Origin: Pseudomonas putida
GTDB lineage: Bacteria > Pseudomonadota > Gammaproteobacteria > Pseudomonadales > Pseudomonadaceae
Direction: 5' to 3'
Assembly: GCF_028682175.1 (NCBI RefSeq)
Contig: NZ_JANHKS010000003.1
Location: 186,001-250,000 of the forward strand
Length of the DNA stretch: 64,000 nucleotides
A program made the translations under genes and the position numbers. Shown piece by piece: positions 56,496-64,000 of the stretch (position 1 is the first letter of the stretch; each line of letters starts with the position of its first letter). Below the pieces are notes generated by a model that did no database searches, was not told the DNA's origin, and saw only the letters and a list, made by a program, of their open reading frames with translations.

Positions 56496-56585
56496 CTGTA
56501 GGAGTGAGCTTGCTCGCGATGGCGTCGGACCAGCCAACTCTGTGCTGACTGTGATGCCAAATCGCGAGCAAGCTCACTCCTACAG
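56496..56585. repeat. REP inverted pair (GTAGGAGTGAGCTTGCTCGC subtype)
   Basis: CTGTAGGAGTGAGCTTGCTC faces GAGCAAGCTCACTCCTACAG. This is the only copy of this subtype in the window; it lies between the convergent helicase and DUF1652 genes. Confidence 0.92.
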
Positions 56586-56613
56586 GGACGTGGCAGTGGG
56601 TCGAGATCGGGCT

Positions 56614-56877
56614 TCAAGCCCGCTGCAAATACTCGATTCGGCTGGGGACGAACGTCTCCAGTTCCAGCTCGATGGCCTCGATAATGCGTTCCACGTCCAT
56701 CGCGTTCATCACCGTCGCGCACGGGATGCCGGCAATGGCGATCACCGTTTCACCGCTGGCACGGTCGAACAGGCGCGCGACCATGCTGCTGGGTGCATCC
56801 ATGTTGGCTTCAAAGCCCACAGGATGAAAATGCCAGCGCATCAGCTGGCAGGCGTTGGGGAACGTGACTTTATTCAT
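56614..56877 (-). CDS. DUF1652 domain protein
   Basis: An 87-residue protein matching the pseudomonad family DUF1652 (FPNACQLMRWHFHPVGFEANMD ... SMVARLFDRASGETVIAIAGIPCATVMNAMDVERIIEAIE). It is compact alpha/beta with no signal peptide. ATG 56877 has GAGGTGG 5 bases upstream; a TTG six codons earlier is possible but unneeded. Function is unknown. It stands alone, convergent with the helicase gene. Confidence 0.82.
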   Translation of the reverse strand: MNKVTFPNACQLMRWHFHPVGFEANMDAPSSMVARLFDRASGETVIAIAGIPCATVMNAMDVERIIEAIELELETFVPSRIEYLQRA

Positions 56878-57413
56878 GGGACCCACCTCGTTCAATCGAG
56901 CAATTGTGTAGCTCCGCAGGGCAGGAAAACGGTTGTGTCAGGCCAGGTTCGAGCAACGGCGCAATGCTTGAGCCAGAGCTCCGCACTACCTGTTATGTCT
57001 TTCACGTTGGTCGATAAGTGGACGCGCCAGATAAAGGTAGCACCGAGTTCTGACAGTAGTGAGAAAAAATCCTACAGACCATAAAAATTACAGATTTTTG
57101 ACGTGGGTCATATTCCTTTATATCCGTGCGCGCACGATTCTGATGCGCAATCGTTATTTAAAACTAAGGCACTGGGCCACTACTTCTGCGACAAGCCAGC
57201 CCGTTAAATGCCCATCTTCTGTTTTACGCTGTAACGCTCGCTTAACACGCAAACGTTTTGCGTTGAAGTATTGGATCCACTAAAGCGCGTGTTTAAAAAA
57301 AGTATTAAAGCGCACTGAATTTATCGACAAAGCCGGCCGATATCAGAGAAGGCATTGGTGGGTGCGTTAGTCGCATTTATCCGATGAGCCGGATCTTTCA
57401 CGAGAGTACTTCC
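56878..57413. promoter_or_regulatory. intergenic region, DUF1652 gene / chemoreceptor
   Basis: About 535 bases, A/T-richer in 57060-57310, presumably with promoters for both divergent genes. No reading frame, REP element or clear operator was found. Confidence 0.35.
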
Positions 57414-59039
57414 ATGTCGATACGAAACATGAACATCGCGCCACGCGCATTCCTGGGGTTTGCGTTCATCGCCGTACTGGTGATCGGACTCGGCTTTTTC
57501 TCCGTCAACCGCATGGCGCTGATTCGCCAGGCGACCACCGACATGGAAACCAACCAGCTGCCCAGTGTCGGCTACCTGGGCGGGATGCTGGAAAACAGCC
57601 TGCGCCTGCGCATCACCTCGTTCCGCACGCTGGTCAACCGCGATCCTGCGGCGCTGCGTGAAACCGACGCGCGCATTGCCGAGCTGATCGGCAAGTTGCA
57701 GGAAGCCAAGAAGAATTACGCGGCACTTCCTGCCGAAGGCGAGGAACTGGTGGTTTATCATCAGTTCGAAGCGACCCTGGCGACCTTTCTCGATGTACAG
57801 GCTCAAGTGCTGGAGTTATCACGCCAGGACAAGGCTGAAGAAATGCGCAACTTGATCAATACGCGGATGAAAGATGCCACCGACTTGATGGGGGTGCAGA
57901 TCAACCAGCTCATCACTATCAACAAGGCCGGTGCCCGGGAAGCGGCGGTTATTTCAAAAGAGCAATATGACAATGCCAATATCGGCATCATCGTGGTGTC
58001 GGTTATTGCGGTCTTCTTGACGGTGATCCTGGCCTGGCTGCTGACCAAAAGTATCGTCAACCCGCTGAATAGAGCGGTTCGTGTAGCCGAAGAAATTGCC
58101 GGGGGCGATCTCACCAAGCCAATCGAGATCGATGGCAAGGATGAAGCCACCCAGTTGTTGCGCTCGTTGTCGACCATGCAGCAGAACCTGCGCAAGACCA
58201 TCGAGCTGATTGCAGGGTCGGCCACGCAACTGGCATCGGCGGCGGAAGAGCTCAGCGCCGTGACCGAGGAATCGTCCCGCGGCCTGCAACAACAGAACAA
58301 CGAAATCGAACAGGCGGCCACGGCGGTCAACGAGATGACTGCAGCGGTGGAGGAGGTGGCGCGCAACGCGGTGTCCACTTCCGAAGCGTCGCAGGAGTCC
58401 AACCAGACGGCGCGTCAGGGCCGCGACCGGGTGGTCGAGACGGTGCGCTCGATTCAGGACATGACCCAGCAGATCCAGGCCACCACCGGATTGGTGGAAG
58501 GTCTCGCCGAGCAGGGCCGTGACATCGGCAAGGTGCTGGACGTGATTCGTTCGATTGCCGAGCAGACCAACCTGCTGGCCCTCAACGCCGCCATCGAGGC
58601 GGCGCGGGCGGGCGAGGCCGGACGCGGGTTTGCCGTGGTGGCCGATGAGGTGCGGGCGCTGGCGCACCGCACAGCCCAGTCGACCACGGAAATCGAGCAG
58701 ATGGTGGCGGGGATCCAGACGCGCACAGGGGATGCCGTGGAATCGATGTCGCGCAACACCGACAGCACTCGCAGCACGTTGAGCCTGGCGAGTTCAGCCG
58801 GCGATGCGCTGGAACTCATTACCGAAGCCATCTCGCGCATCAACGAGCGCAACCTGGTGATCGCCAGCGCCTCGGAAGAGCAGGCCCAGGTTTCTCGCGA
58901 AGTGGATCGTAACCTGATCAACATCCGTGACCTGGCCGCGCAATCAGCGGCAGGGGCCAACCAGACCAGCGCCGCCAGCCACGAGTTGTCGCGTCTGGCG
59001 GTGGACCTGAAAGCGATGGTGACGCGGTTCAAGATCTGA
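57414..59039 (+). CDS. methyl-accepting chemotaxis protein
   Basis: A 541-residue transmembrane chemoreceptor. TM1 at 12-31, a periplasmic four-helix-bundle sensor of about 158 residues, TM2 at 190-210, HAMP at about 211-263, then the cytoplasmic signalling domain. The highly conserved tip is [42 protein letters not shown], the CheA/CheW contact. Likely methylation stretches lie either side ([20 protein letters not shown]). No C-terminal CheR-binding pentapeptide. ATG 57414 (MSIRNMN) was chosen over one ten codons upstream. The ligand cannot be predicted. Confidence 0.92.
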   Translation: MSIRNMNIAPRAFLGFAFIAVLVIGLGFFSVNRMALIRQATTDMETNQLPSVGYLGGMLENSLRLRITSFRTLVNRDPAALRETDARIAELIGKLQEAKKNYAALPAEGEELVVYHQFEATLATFLDVQAQVLELSRQDKAEEMRNLINTRMKDATDLMGVQINQLITINKAGAREAAVISKEQYDNANIGIIVVSVIAVFLTVILAWLLTKSIVNPLNRAVRVAEEIAGGDLTKPIEIDGKDEATQLLRSLSTMQQNLRKTIELIAGSATQLASAAEELSAVTEESSRGLQQQNNEIEQAATAVNEMTAAVEEVARNAVSTSEASQESNQTARQGRDRVVETVRSIQDMTQQIQATTGLVEGLAEQGRDIGKVLDVIRSIAEQTNLLALNAAIEAARAGEAGRGFAVVADEVRALAHRTAQSTTEIEQMVAGIQTRTGDAVESMSRNTDSTRSTLSLASSAGDALELITEAISRINERNLVIASASEEQAQVSREVDRNLINIRDLAAQSAAGANQTSAASHELSRLAVDLKAMVTRFKI

Positions 59040-59134
59040 GCAGGACACAAACCCTGCAAACACCCTGGCCCTCGTAGCAGCACGGCAAGCCGCGAGGCCG
59101 GGGTGAAACAACAATTGCCCGAACACCCTGGTCC

Positions 59135-59223
59135 GTAGGAGCGCGCTTGCCCGCGAATGCGATATGTCTGCGACCTTGTGGGTGGCAGGCACGACGCCAT
59201 CGCGGGCAAGCGCGCTCCTACAG
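59135..59223. repeat. REP inverted pair (GTAGGAGCGCGC subtype)
   Basis: GTAGGAGCGCGCTTGCCCGC faces GCGGGCAAGCGCGCTCCTAC. It is the same subtype as at 11357-11443; a fragment of a GTAGCAG-type element lies just before it (59073-59096). Confidence 0.92.
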
Positions 59224-59234
59224 GTCGTTGAACT

Positions 59235-60206
59235 TCAGATTTCGAGGTTTACCAGATTCGGCGGTCGCTGGCCGGCCAGCGCGGCCAGCAGATTGTCCAC
59301 CGCGCAACCGGCCATCGCCTCGCGGGTCTCGAAGGTGGCCGAGCCCATGTGCGGGGTGGCGACCACGTTGACCAGCGTCAGTAATGGCGAGTCCTGGGCA
59401 AGTGGTTCCTGCTCGAAAACATCCAGCCCGGCTGCGCGGATCTGCCGGTTGCGCAGCGCCTCGATCAGCGCCTGTTCATCCACCACCTTGCCCCGGGCAA
59501 TGTTGATGAAGATCGCTTCCGGACGCATCAGCGCGAACTGAGCCGCGCCGATCAAGCCTTCCGTGTCTGCCGTCAGGGGCAGGGTCAGGCAAACGAAATC
59601 CGCTTCCTTGAGCAAGTCTTCCAGGCTGCGGTACTGCGCGCCGAATCGTGCTTCCACCGCCGGCTTGCGCGAGTGGCTGTGATAGAGCACCGGCATGCCG
59701 AACCCCAGGTTGCCCCGTTGCGCCAGCGCTTCGCCAATCCGGCCCATGCCGATGATGCCCAGCTTCTTGCCGTGCACATCGCTGCCGAAGTGCCGGGGTC
59801 CGATGTTCTGTTTCCACTGGCCGTCGCGCACCATGTTCGCCAGTTCGACGACGCGCCTGGCGGTGGCCATGATCAGCGCAAAGCCTGTGTCTGCTGTGGT
59901 TTCGGTCAGTACGTCCGGGGTGTTGGTGAGCTGGACGCCGCGCCGGGTCAGGTCCTGGATGTCGTAGTTGTCCACGCCTACGGAAACGCTGGAGATGACT
60001 TTCAGCCTGGGTGCAAGGTCCAGCAGCGGCCCGTCTATTTTCAGGCTCGCGCCGAGCAATCCGTCCGCCTGGGGCAGGGCATCGCGCAGGCGGGCCAGGC
60101 CGCCGGGGCTTTTGACATCTTCAATCAGTGTGACCTGCGCGTGATCCTCCAGGCGCTGCATCAGCGGCGCCGAGAGGGACTTGTAGAGAACGACGTGTGG
60201 TTTCAT
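59235..60206 (-). CDS. kguD: 2-ketogluconate-6-phosphate reductase
   Basis: D-2-hydroxyacid dehydrogenase of 323 residues, the last gene of kguE-K-T-D, reducing 2-keto-6-phosphogluconate to 6-phosphogluconate with NAD(P)H. Rossmann motif LGIIGMGRIGEALAQRG at about 148-164 and the catalytic Arg/Glu/His set in INIARGKVVDEQALIEAL, FEQEPLA and TPHMGSAT. The fold alone would also fit a glyoxylate/hydroxypyruvate reductase; the operon decides the assignment. It starts 15 bases after kguT. Confidence 0.9.
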   Translation of the reverse strand: MKPHVVLYKSLSAPLMQRLEDHAQVTLIEDVKSPGGLARLRDALPQADGLLGASLKIDGPLLDLAPRLKVISSVSVGVDNYDIQDLTRRGVQLTNTPDVLTETTADTGFALIMATARRVVELANMVRDGQWKQNIGPRHFGSDVHGKKLGIIGMGRIGEALAQRGNLGFGMPVLYHSHSRKPAVEARFGAQYRSLEDLLKEADFVCLTLPLTADTEGLIGAAQFALMRPEAIFINIARGKVVDEQALIEALRNRQIRAAGLDVFEQEPLAQDSPLLTLVNVVATPHMGSATFETREAMAGCAVDNLLAALAGQRPPNLVNLEI

Positions 60207-60221
60207 GCAAAGGTTTCCAGA

Positions 60222-61538
60222 TCAGGGGTGCGCAGGGCTGCGACGAGCACTGGGCTCATCGCGCAGGGGCTTTGCGGCGGCGTCCGGCTTGAGCATCAGC
60301 GTCAGTACAACCGAGACCAGCAACGCGCCGCTCATGAACAGGTACGAGGCACTCAGGGTGCCAGTGGCGCCGTTGAGGTAGCCCACCAGATAGGAGCCGG
60401 CGAACGAGCCCAGCGCGCCGAGGCTGTTGACCAGCGCCATGGCGCCACCGGCGACGTTGGCCGGCAGGATTTCCGGGACGATGGCGAAGAACGGCCCGTA
60501 AGGCGCGTACATGCAGGCGCCAGCGATCACCAGCAGCGAGTAGGACCACCAGAAATGCTCGGTGCCCAGGGCATATGAGCCGTAGAACGCGAACGCGGCC
60601 AACAGCAGCGGCGGCCAGACGAACAGTTTGCGCTTTTGCAGTTTGTCCGAGGCCCAGGACACCAGGACCATACCGATCACTGCGGCAAGGTACGGCAGCG
60701 CCGACAGCCAGCCGGCCTCCACCATGTCCATCTGCATGCCTTTCTTGATGATGGTCGGCAGCCACAGGACGAAGCCGTAGACGCCGATGCTCCAGCAGAA
60801 ATACTGCGCGGCCAGCAGCAACACTCTCGGCGAGCGGAAGGCTTCGGCGTAGTTCTTCACCGGCTTGATGCCCACTTGCTCGGCGTCCAGGCGCGCTTGC
60901 AGTTCGGTCTTCTCGTCAGCGGTCAGCCATTTGGCCTGGGCCGGACGCTCGTCCACCAGACGCCACCAGATGAAGGCCCAGATCACGGCAGGCAGACCTT
61001 CGACGATGAACATCCAGCGCCAACTGAAATGCGCCACCAGATAGCCGGACACCACCGACATCCAGAGCATGGTCACCGGGTTGCCGAGGATCAGCACGGT
61101 ATTGGCCCGCGAGCGTTCGGCCTTGGTGAACCAGTAGCACAGGTACACCAGCATGGCCGGCATGACGGCTGCCTCGACCACGCCGAGCATGAAGCGGATG
61201 GCGATCAGCATGTAGGCGTTGGATACGATGCCGGTCAGGGTGGCGAGGCTGCCCCACAGGATCAGGCTGACGAAGATCAGCTTCTTCACGCTCTTTTTCT
61301 GTGCGTAGATCGCGCCGGGCACCTGGAAGAAGAAGTAGCCCAGGAAAAATAGCGCACCCAGCAACGACGACATGCCGGGGGTGATTTGCAGGTCTTCGGC
61401 CATCCCGGAGGCGGCGGCGAAGCCGTAGTTGGCGCGGTCAAGGTAGGCCAGGCTGTAGGTGATGAAAACGATAGGCATGATGAGCAGCCAGCGACGTTTG
61501 AGGCCGGCGTGCTTCACGGTGTCGAGTAGCTTTTCCAT
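60222..61538 (-). CDS. kguT: 2-ketogluconate transporter (MFS, ACS family)
   Basis: Major facilitator of 438 residues with twelve predicted membrane helices, of the anion:cation symporter class. It begins MEKLLDTVKHAGLKRRWLLIMPIVFITYSLAYLDRANYGFAAA, with the DRANYGFA motif typical of hexonate transporters, and has a central loop at about 195-225. Imports 2-ketogluconate across the inner membrane. ATG 61538 has AGGGAG 6 bases upstream. Position between kguK and kguD matches P. aeruginosa. Confidence 0.92.
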   Translation of the reverse strand: MEKLLDTVKHAGLKRRWLLIMPIVFITYSLAYLDRANYGFAAASGMAEDLQITPGMSSLLGALFFLGYFFFQVPGAIYAQKKSVKKLIFVSLILWGSLATLTGIVSNAYMLIAIRFMLGVVEAAVMPAMLVYLCYWFTKAERSRANTVLILGNPVTMLWMSVVSGYLVAHFSWRWMFIVEGLPAVIWAFIWWRLVDERPAQAKWLTADEKTELQARLDAEQVGIKPVKNYAEAFRSPRVLLLAAQYFCWSIGVYGFVLWLPTIIKKGMQMDMVEAGWLSALPYLAAVIGMVLVSWASDKLQKRKLFVWPPLLLAAFAFYGSYALGTEHFWWSYSLLVIAGACMYAPYGPFFAIVPEILPANVAGGAMALVNSLGALGSFAGSYLVGYLNGATGTLSASYLFMSGALLVSVVLTLMLKPDAAAKPLRDEPSARRSPAHP

Positions 61539-61609
61539 GTTGGGCTCCCTGAGCATGTTGTTTTTGTCGCAGCAGGTGATTGAACAGAGTCGTTGCAAGG
61601 CATGTGAAT

Positions 61610-62575
61610 TCAGGCGGGTTGTCGTCGCAGATCTTTACGGGTTTCGGCCGTTTGCAGGGCCAGGCGGGTCGGCAGGCCTTCCATGTCGCCGCGGCTCTGG
61701 ACCGCCTGGCTGCCGATCCAGTTGCCACGGGCAGTGGCCTGGGCGAAGTCGAGGTTTTCCAGCAGGGCGCTGATGACGCCCACGGCAAAGCCGTCGCCTG
61801 CGCCTACGGTGTCTACGACCTTGGCCACCGGCACGCCGGGCACGAAGGCTTCGTTCAACTGGGTGCGGTAGTACGCGCCCTTGGCGCCGAGCTTGATGAC
61901 CACCGCTTCCACGCCCATGTCCAGATAGAACCGGGCGATCTCGGACGGGGTGTCGAAGCCTGTGAGCAGCTCGCCTTCGGCCAGGCCCGGCATCACCCAA
62001 TGGGCCAGGCCCGCCAGGCGGTTGACTTCGCGGATCATGGTCGCCTGATCCGGCCACAGCGAGGGGCGCAGGTTGGGATCGAACGACACGCTGCGCCCGG
62101 CATCGCGCATTTGCGTCATCAAGACGTGGGACAGCTCGCGGCAGGTGGGCGAGAGCGCCGCCGGAATCCCGGTGGCGTGCAAGTGACGGGCCTTGAGCAG
62201 GTCAGGGACGATGTCATTCACCGACAAGTGGCTGGCCGCCGAGCCACGGCGGAAGTACTCGACCACAGGGTCGGCGCCTTCAAGCTCAAGGGATTTGAAC
62301 TGGAAGCCGGTCGGATGCGCAGGGTCCACTGTCACATGGCGGCAGTCGACGCCTTCCTGTTCCAGGCTCTGGGTGACGAAACGGCCCATCGAATCGTTAC
62401 CGACCCGGCTCAGCCAGGCGACGTTGAAACCCAGCCGGGACAGGCCGATGGCGACGTTGCTGTCGGCGCCGGCAATGCGCTTCTCATAGTGGCGGACCGC
62501 AGCCAGATCGCCGGGCTGTTCGGCCACCAGCATGGTCATGGTTTCGCCGAAGGAAAGGATGTCGATCTCAGACAT
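61610..62575 (-). CDS. kguK: 2-ketogluconate kinase (PfkB family)
   Basis: Ribokinase-like sugar kinase of 321 residues that phosphorylates 2-ketogluconate at C6. N-terminal [12 protein letters not shown] and [28 protein letters not shown]-terminal ATP and catalytic motif [19 protein letters not shown] with the catalytic Asp in GAGDGF. Its start overlaps the end of kguE by 8 bases. It is 71 bases upstream of kguT. Confidence 0.93.
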   Translation of the reverse strand: MSEIDILSFGETMTMLVAEQPGDLAAVRHYEKRIAGADSNVAIGLSRLGFNVAWLSRVGNDSMGRFVTQSLEQEGVDCRHVTVDPAHPTGFQFKSLELEGADPVVEYFRRGSAASHLSVNDIVPDLLKARHLHATGIPAALSPTCRELSHVLMTQMRDAGRSVSFDPNLRPSLWPDQATMIREVNRLAGLAHWVMPGLAEGELLTGFDTPSEIARFYLDMGVEAVVIKLGAKGAYYRTQLNEAFVPGVPVAKVVDTVGAGDGFAVGVISALLENLDFAQATARGNWIGSQAVQSRGDMEGLPTRLALQTAETRKDLRRQPA

Positions 62576-63365
62576 GGCTCAGCGCCTCCGGGGCATGTTC
62601 AAGCCTGGCCTGGCCGAGGCGGGCGAGGGTGTCGGCCTGGGCGCGGGTGACGTCCAGCAGGTTTTCGCCCTGCAAGGGGTATTCGACAGCACGGGGCACA
62701 CCGACCGGCATGTGTTGAAGCAACTGCTCCCACTGCTGCAGATCGGCCTCGCGGGGCGGCACGGCGATCAGCTTGCCGCTGGCATTGCGCGACACGGCCT
62801 TGCAATGCAGGTATTCGACATGGCGCCCCAGGTGCTGCGCGGCCTCGCTTGCGGACTGCTCCTGCCACATCCAGTTGCCGATATCGAAAGTCATGCCGAT
62901 GGGCATTTGCAGGGCGTCGATCCGCGCGAAGAACTGCCTGAAGGGTTCGATGCGGCCGCCTTGGGGCGTCTGGTCGTTCTCCACCAGCAAATGCACATCG
63001 TAACGGGCCAGGCGCTCGGCCAGCGCCGCGACGTCACTGTCTTCGGTGAAATGCCCAAGGGAAACCTTGAGCCAGGCGGCGCCACAGGCAGTGGCCCGTT
63101 GCAGGGTGGTTTCCAGTTCAGGATCGTGCTGGTGTTGCCCCGCAAGCCACAGCTCCAGCGGCGCCGAGTACAGGCACTCAAGGCCCTGGTCGCGGATGGC
63201 CTGGGCCAGCGTTGGCAGGTCTTCGCCCACCAGGAGTTCTTCGCGCACCTCGATGCGCGTGACGCCTGCGGCCGCCAGGACGGGAATGAAACTGGCCTGG
63301 CCGATCTGGCGAACGTAGTCGGCACCGTAGGCGCCCAGGCTGATGGCAACGGGGAATCGGTTCAT
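62568..63365 (-). CDS. kguE: KguE, sugar phosphate isomerase/epimerase-like protein
   Basis: TIM-barrel protein of 265 residues in the xylose isomerase-like superfamily. Metal-binding-type residues lie in [29 protein letters not shown] and EYLHCKAV. It is the first gene of the ketogluconate operon in pseudomonads, though its exact reaction is not firmly established. ATG 63365 follows AGAGGA. The PtxS operator lies 14-27 bases upstream, overlapping the promoter region. Confidence 0.9.
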   Translation of the reverse strand: MNRFPVAISLGAYGADYVRQIGQASFIPVLAAAGVTRIEVREELLVGEDLPTLAQAIRDQGLECLYSAPLELWLAGQHQHDPELETTLQRATACGAAWLKVSLGHFTEDSDVAALAERLARYDVHLLVENDQTPQGGRIEPFRQFFARIDALQMPIGMTFDIGNWMWQEQSASEAAQHLGRHVEYLHCKAVSRNASGKLIAVPPREADLQQWEQLLQHMPVGVPRAVEYPLQGENLLDVTRAQADTLARLGQARLEHAPEALSHV

Positions 63366-63378
63366 TGTTATTGTCCTC

Positions 63379-63392
63379 TGAAACCGGTTTCA
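63379..63392. promoter_or_regulatory. PtxS operator
   Basis: TGAAACCGGTTTCA is a perfect 14-base palindrome and is the PtxS binding sequence known from other pseudomonads. It sits just upstream of kguE and about 80 bases after the ptxS stop, where PtxS would block the operon until 2-ketogluconate binds. Confidence 0.92.
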
Positions 63393-63472
63393 TTTTTGTT
63401 CGAGCTAGGGTGCCCGATGGAAGTTCTTCACATCAGCAGGTTTGCGGACCTGCGGTCGCTAAAGGGATAGGT

Positions 63473-64000
63473 TCAGGGTCGCTGTCGTGTCGAGCCGCGC
63501 ACGATCAGTTGCGCTGGAAAGTCATACAGACGCACCGGCTCCTGATCGCCACGCAGGCGGTCGAGCAAGCATTGGAAGGCGGTGACGCCGATGTCGTGGG
63601 TGGGTTGGGCCAGCGAGGTGATGCCGCTGCCCACCAGCGGGTACCAGTCCAGTTCATCGAGGGCGATCAGGCCAATGTCGTCGAACAGGCGGCAGCCCAG
63701 TTCGTGCAGCTGGCGGGTGGTGCTCAGGGTAGCCACGCCGTTGGCGGTAAACAGCGCCTTGTGGCCGTGGCTGCGCTGGGCGAGGAATTCGCGCAGTTGC
63801 TCGCGCAGCTGCTCGCCGGTCTCGCGGACCTGGCCGCGCAAATTCGGACGCTGAGCGATGCCAGCCTTGAACGCTTCGACGCGCTCGATGCGGGAACTGG
63901 TGCCGTCCTGAGGTTCGGTGACCATGAGGATGTCGCCGAAGCCCTGTTCCTGCAGGTGATCGAGGGCCTGGTTGACTGCCGCGACGTTGTTCAGGCCGAC
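63473..64000 (-). CDS. ptxS: LacI-family repressor PtxS (partial, N-terminus beyond the right edge)
   Basis: The C-terminal 175 residues of a LacI/GalR-type regulator, open to the window edge (64000), so the DNA-binding domain is not visible. Typical effector-domain end: LFTANGVATLSTTRQLHELGCRLFDDIGLIALDELDWYPLVGSGITSLAQPTHDIGVTAFQCLLDRL. Identified as PtxS from position upstream of kguEKTD on the same strand and from the operator at 63379-63392. 2-Ketogluconate is the known effector in this system. Confidence 0.88.
   Translation of the reverse strand, partial: VGLNNVAAVNQALDHLQEQGFGDILMVTEPQDGTSSRIERVEAFKAGIAQRPNLRGQVRETGEQLREQLREFLAQRSHGHKALFTANGVATLSTTRQLHELGCRLFDDIGLIALDELDWYPLVGSGITSLAQPTHDIGVTAFQCLLDRLRGDQEPVRLYDFPAQLIVRGSTRQRP

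Overview
The window is chromosomal DNA of a fluorescent Pseudomonas, most likely the P. fluorescens group. The evidence is high GC, MexS/MexT/MexEF-OprN homologues, an MvaT/MvaU-family nucleoid protein, the ptxS-kguEKTD cluster, the glgA-treZ-malQ-treY operon, genus-restricted small proteins (DUF1652, DUF4946-like) and abundant Pseudomonas-type REP/BIME palindromes between genes. No prophage, insertion sequence, rRNA, convincing tRNA or CRISPR array was seen.

Layout. 1-8.2 kb (minus): glgA-treZ-malQ-treY, alpha-glucan synthesis and conversion to trehalose (treY runs off the left edge). 8.8-13.7 kb: a GNAT acetyltransferase, a TerC/CBS membrane protein with a short leader ORF, the phosphoethanolamine transferase CptA and a 57-residue coiled-coil protein. 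14-19.2 kb (plus): gnd-zwf-HAD phosphatase and a GH15 glucan hydrolase. 19.3-21.8 kb: alkB, small conserved proteins and two lipoproteins. 22-27 kb: galU, gorA, an orphan PAS hybrid histidine kinase and a KfrA-like DNA-binding protein facing it tail to tail. 27.4-32 kb: ahpC, ahpF, gloA, a secreted protein, a possible small RNA behind a perfect Anr/FNR palindrome, and mvaU. 32.2-44.6 kb: a TPR membrane protein and a MexS/MexT/MexEF-OprN efflux locus. Here mexT is separated from mexEF-oprN by a CoA-transferase (scoAB) and a PrlF-YhaV toxin-antitoxin pair. 45-48.2 kb: an unrecognised pair, a PP-loop (SGGKDS) enzyme and a MocR-type regulator, preceded by overlapping Cys-rich short frames. 48.2-48.6 kb: a tandem BIME array. 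48.7-57 kb: a Cas4-like nuclease/DinG-like helicase fusion, pgm, a pirin, a UvrD-type helicase with a glycine-every-fourth-residue segment, and a DUF1652 protein. 57.4-59 kb: a chemoreceptor. 59.2-64 kb (minus): 2-ketogluconate utilisation (kguE-K-T-D) with its repressor gene ptxS (partial) and a perfect PtxS operator.

How the genes fit together. Central carbon and glucan metabolism dominates: pgm and galU make activated glucose, glgA/malQ/treY/treZ turn glucan into trehalose, zwf/gnd make NADPH, and kguEKTD feeds ketogluconate to 6-phosphogluconate. Stress defence forms a second theme (ahpC, ahpF, gorA, gloA, alkB, helicases, MexEF-OprN). The least explained parts are the PP-loop/MocR operon, the transcript candidate before mvaU, the rearranged mex locus and the leader ORF before the TerC gene. 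Start sites were chosen from ribosome-binding sites and family lengths. No database search was possible, so family names rest on recognised motifs and remembered homologues.
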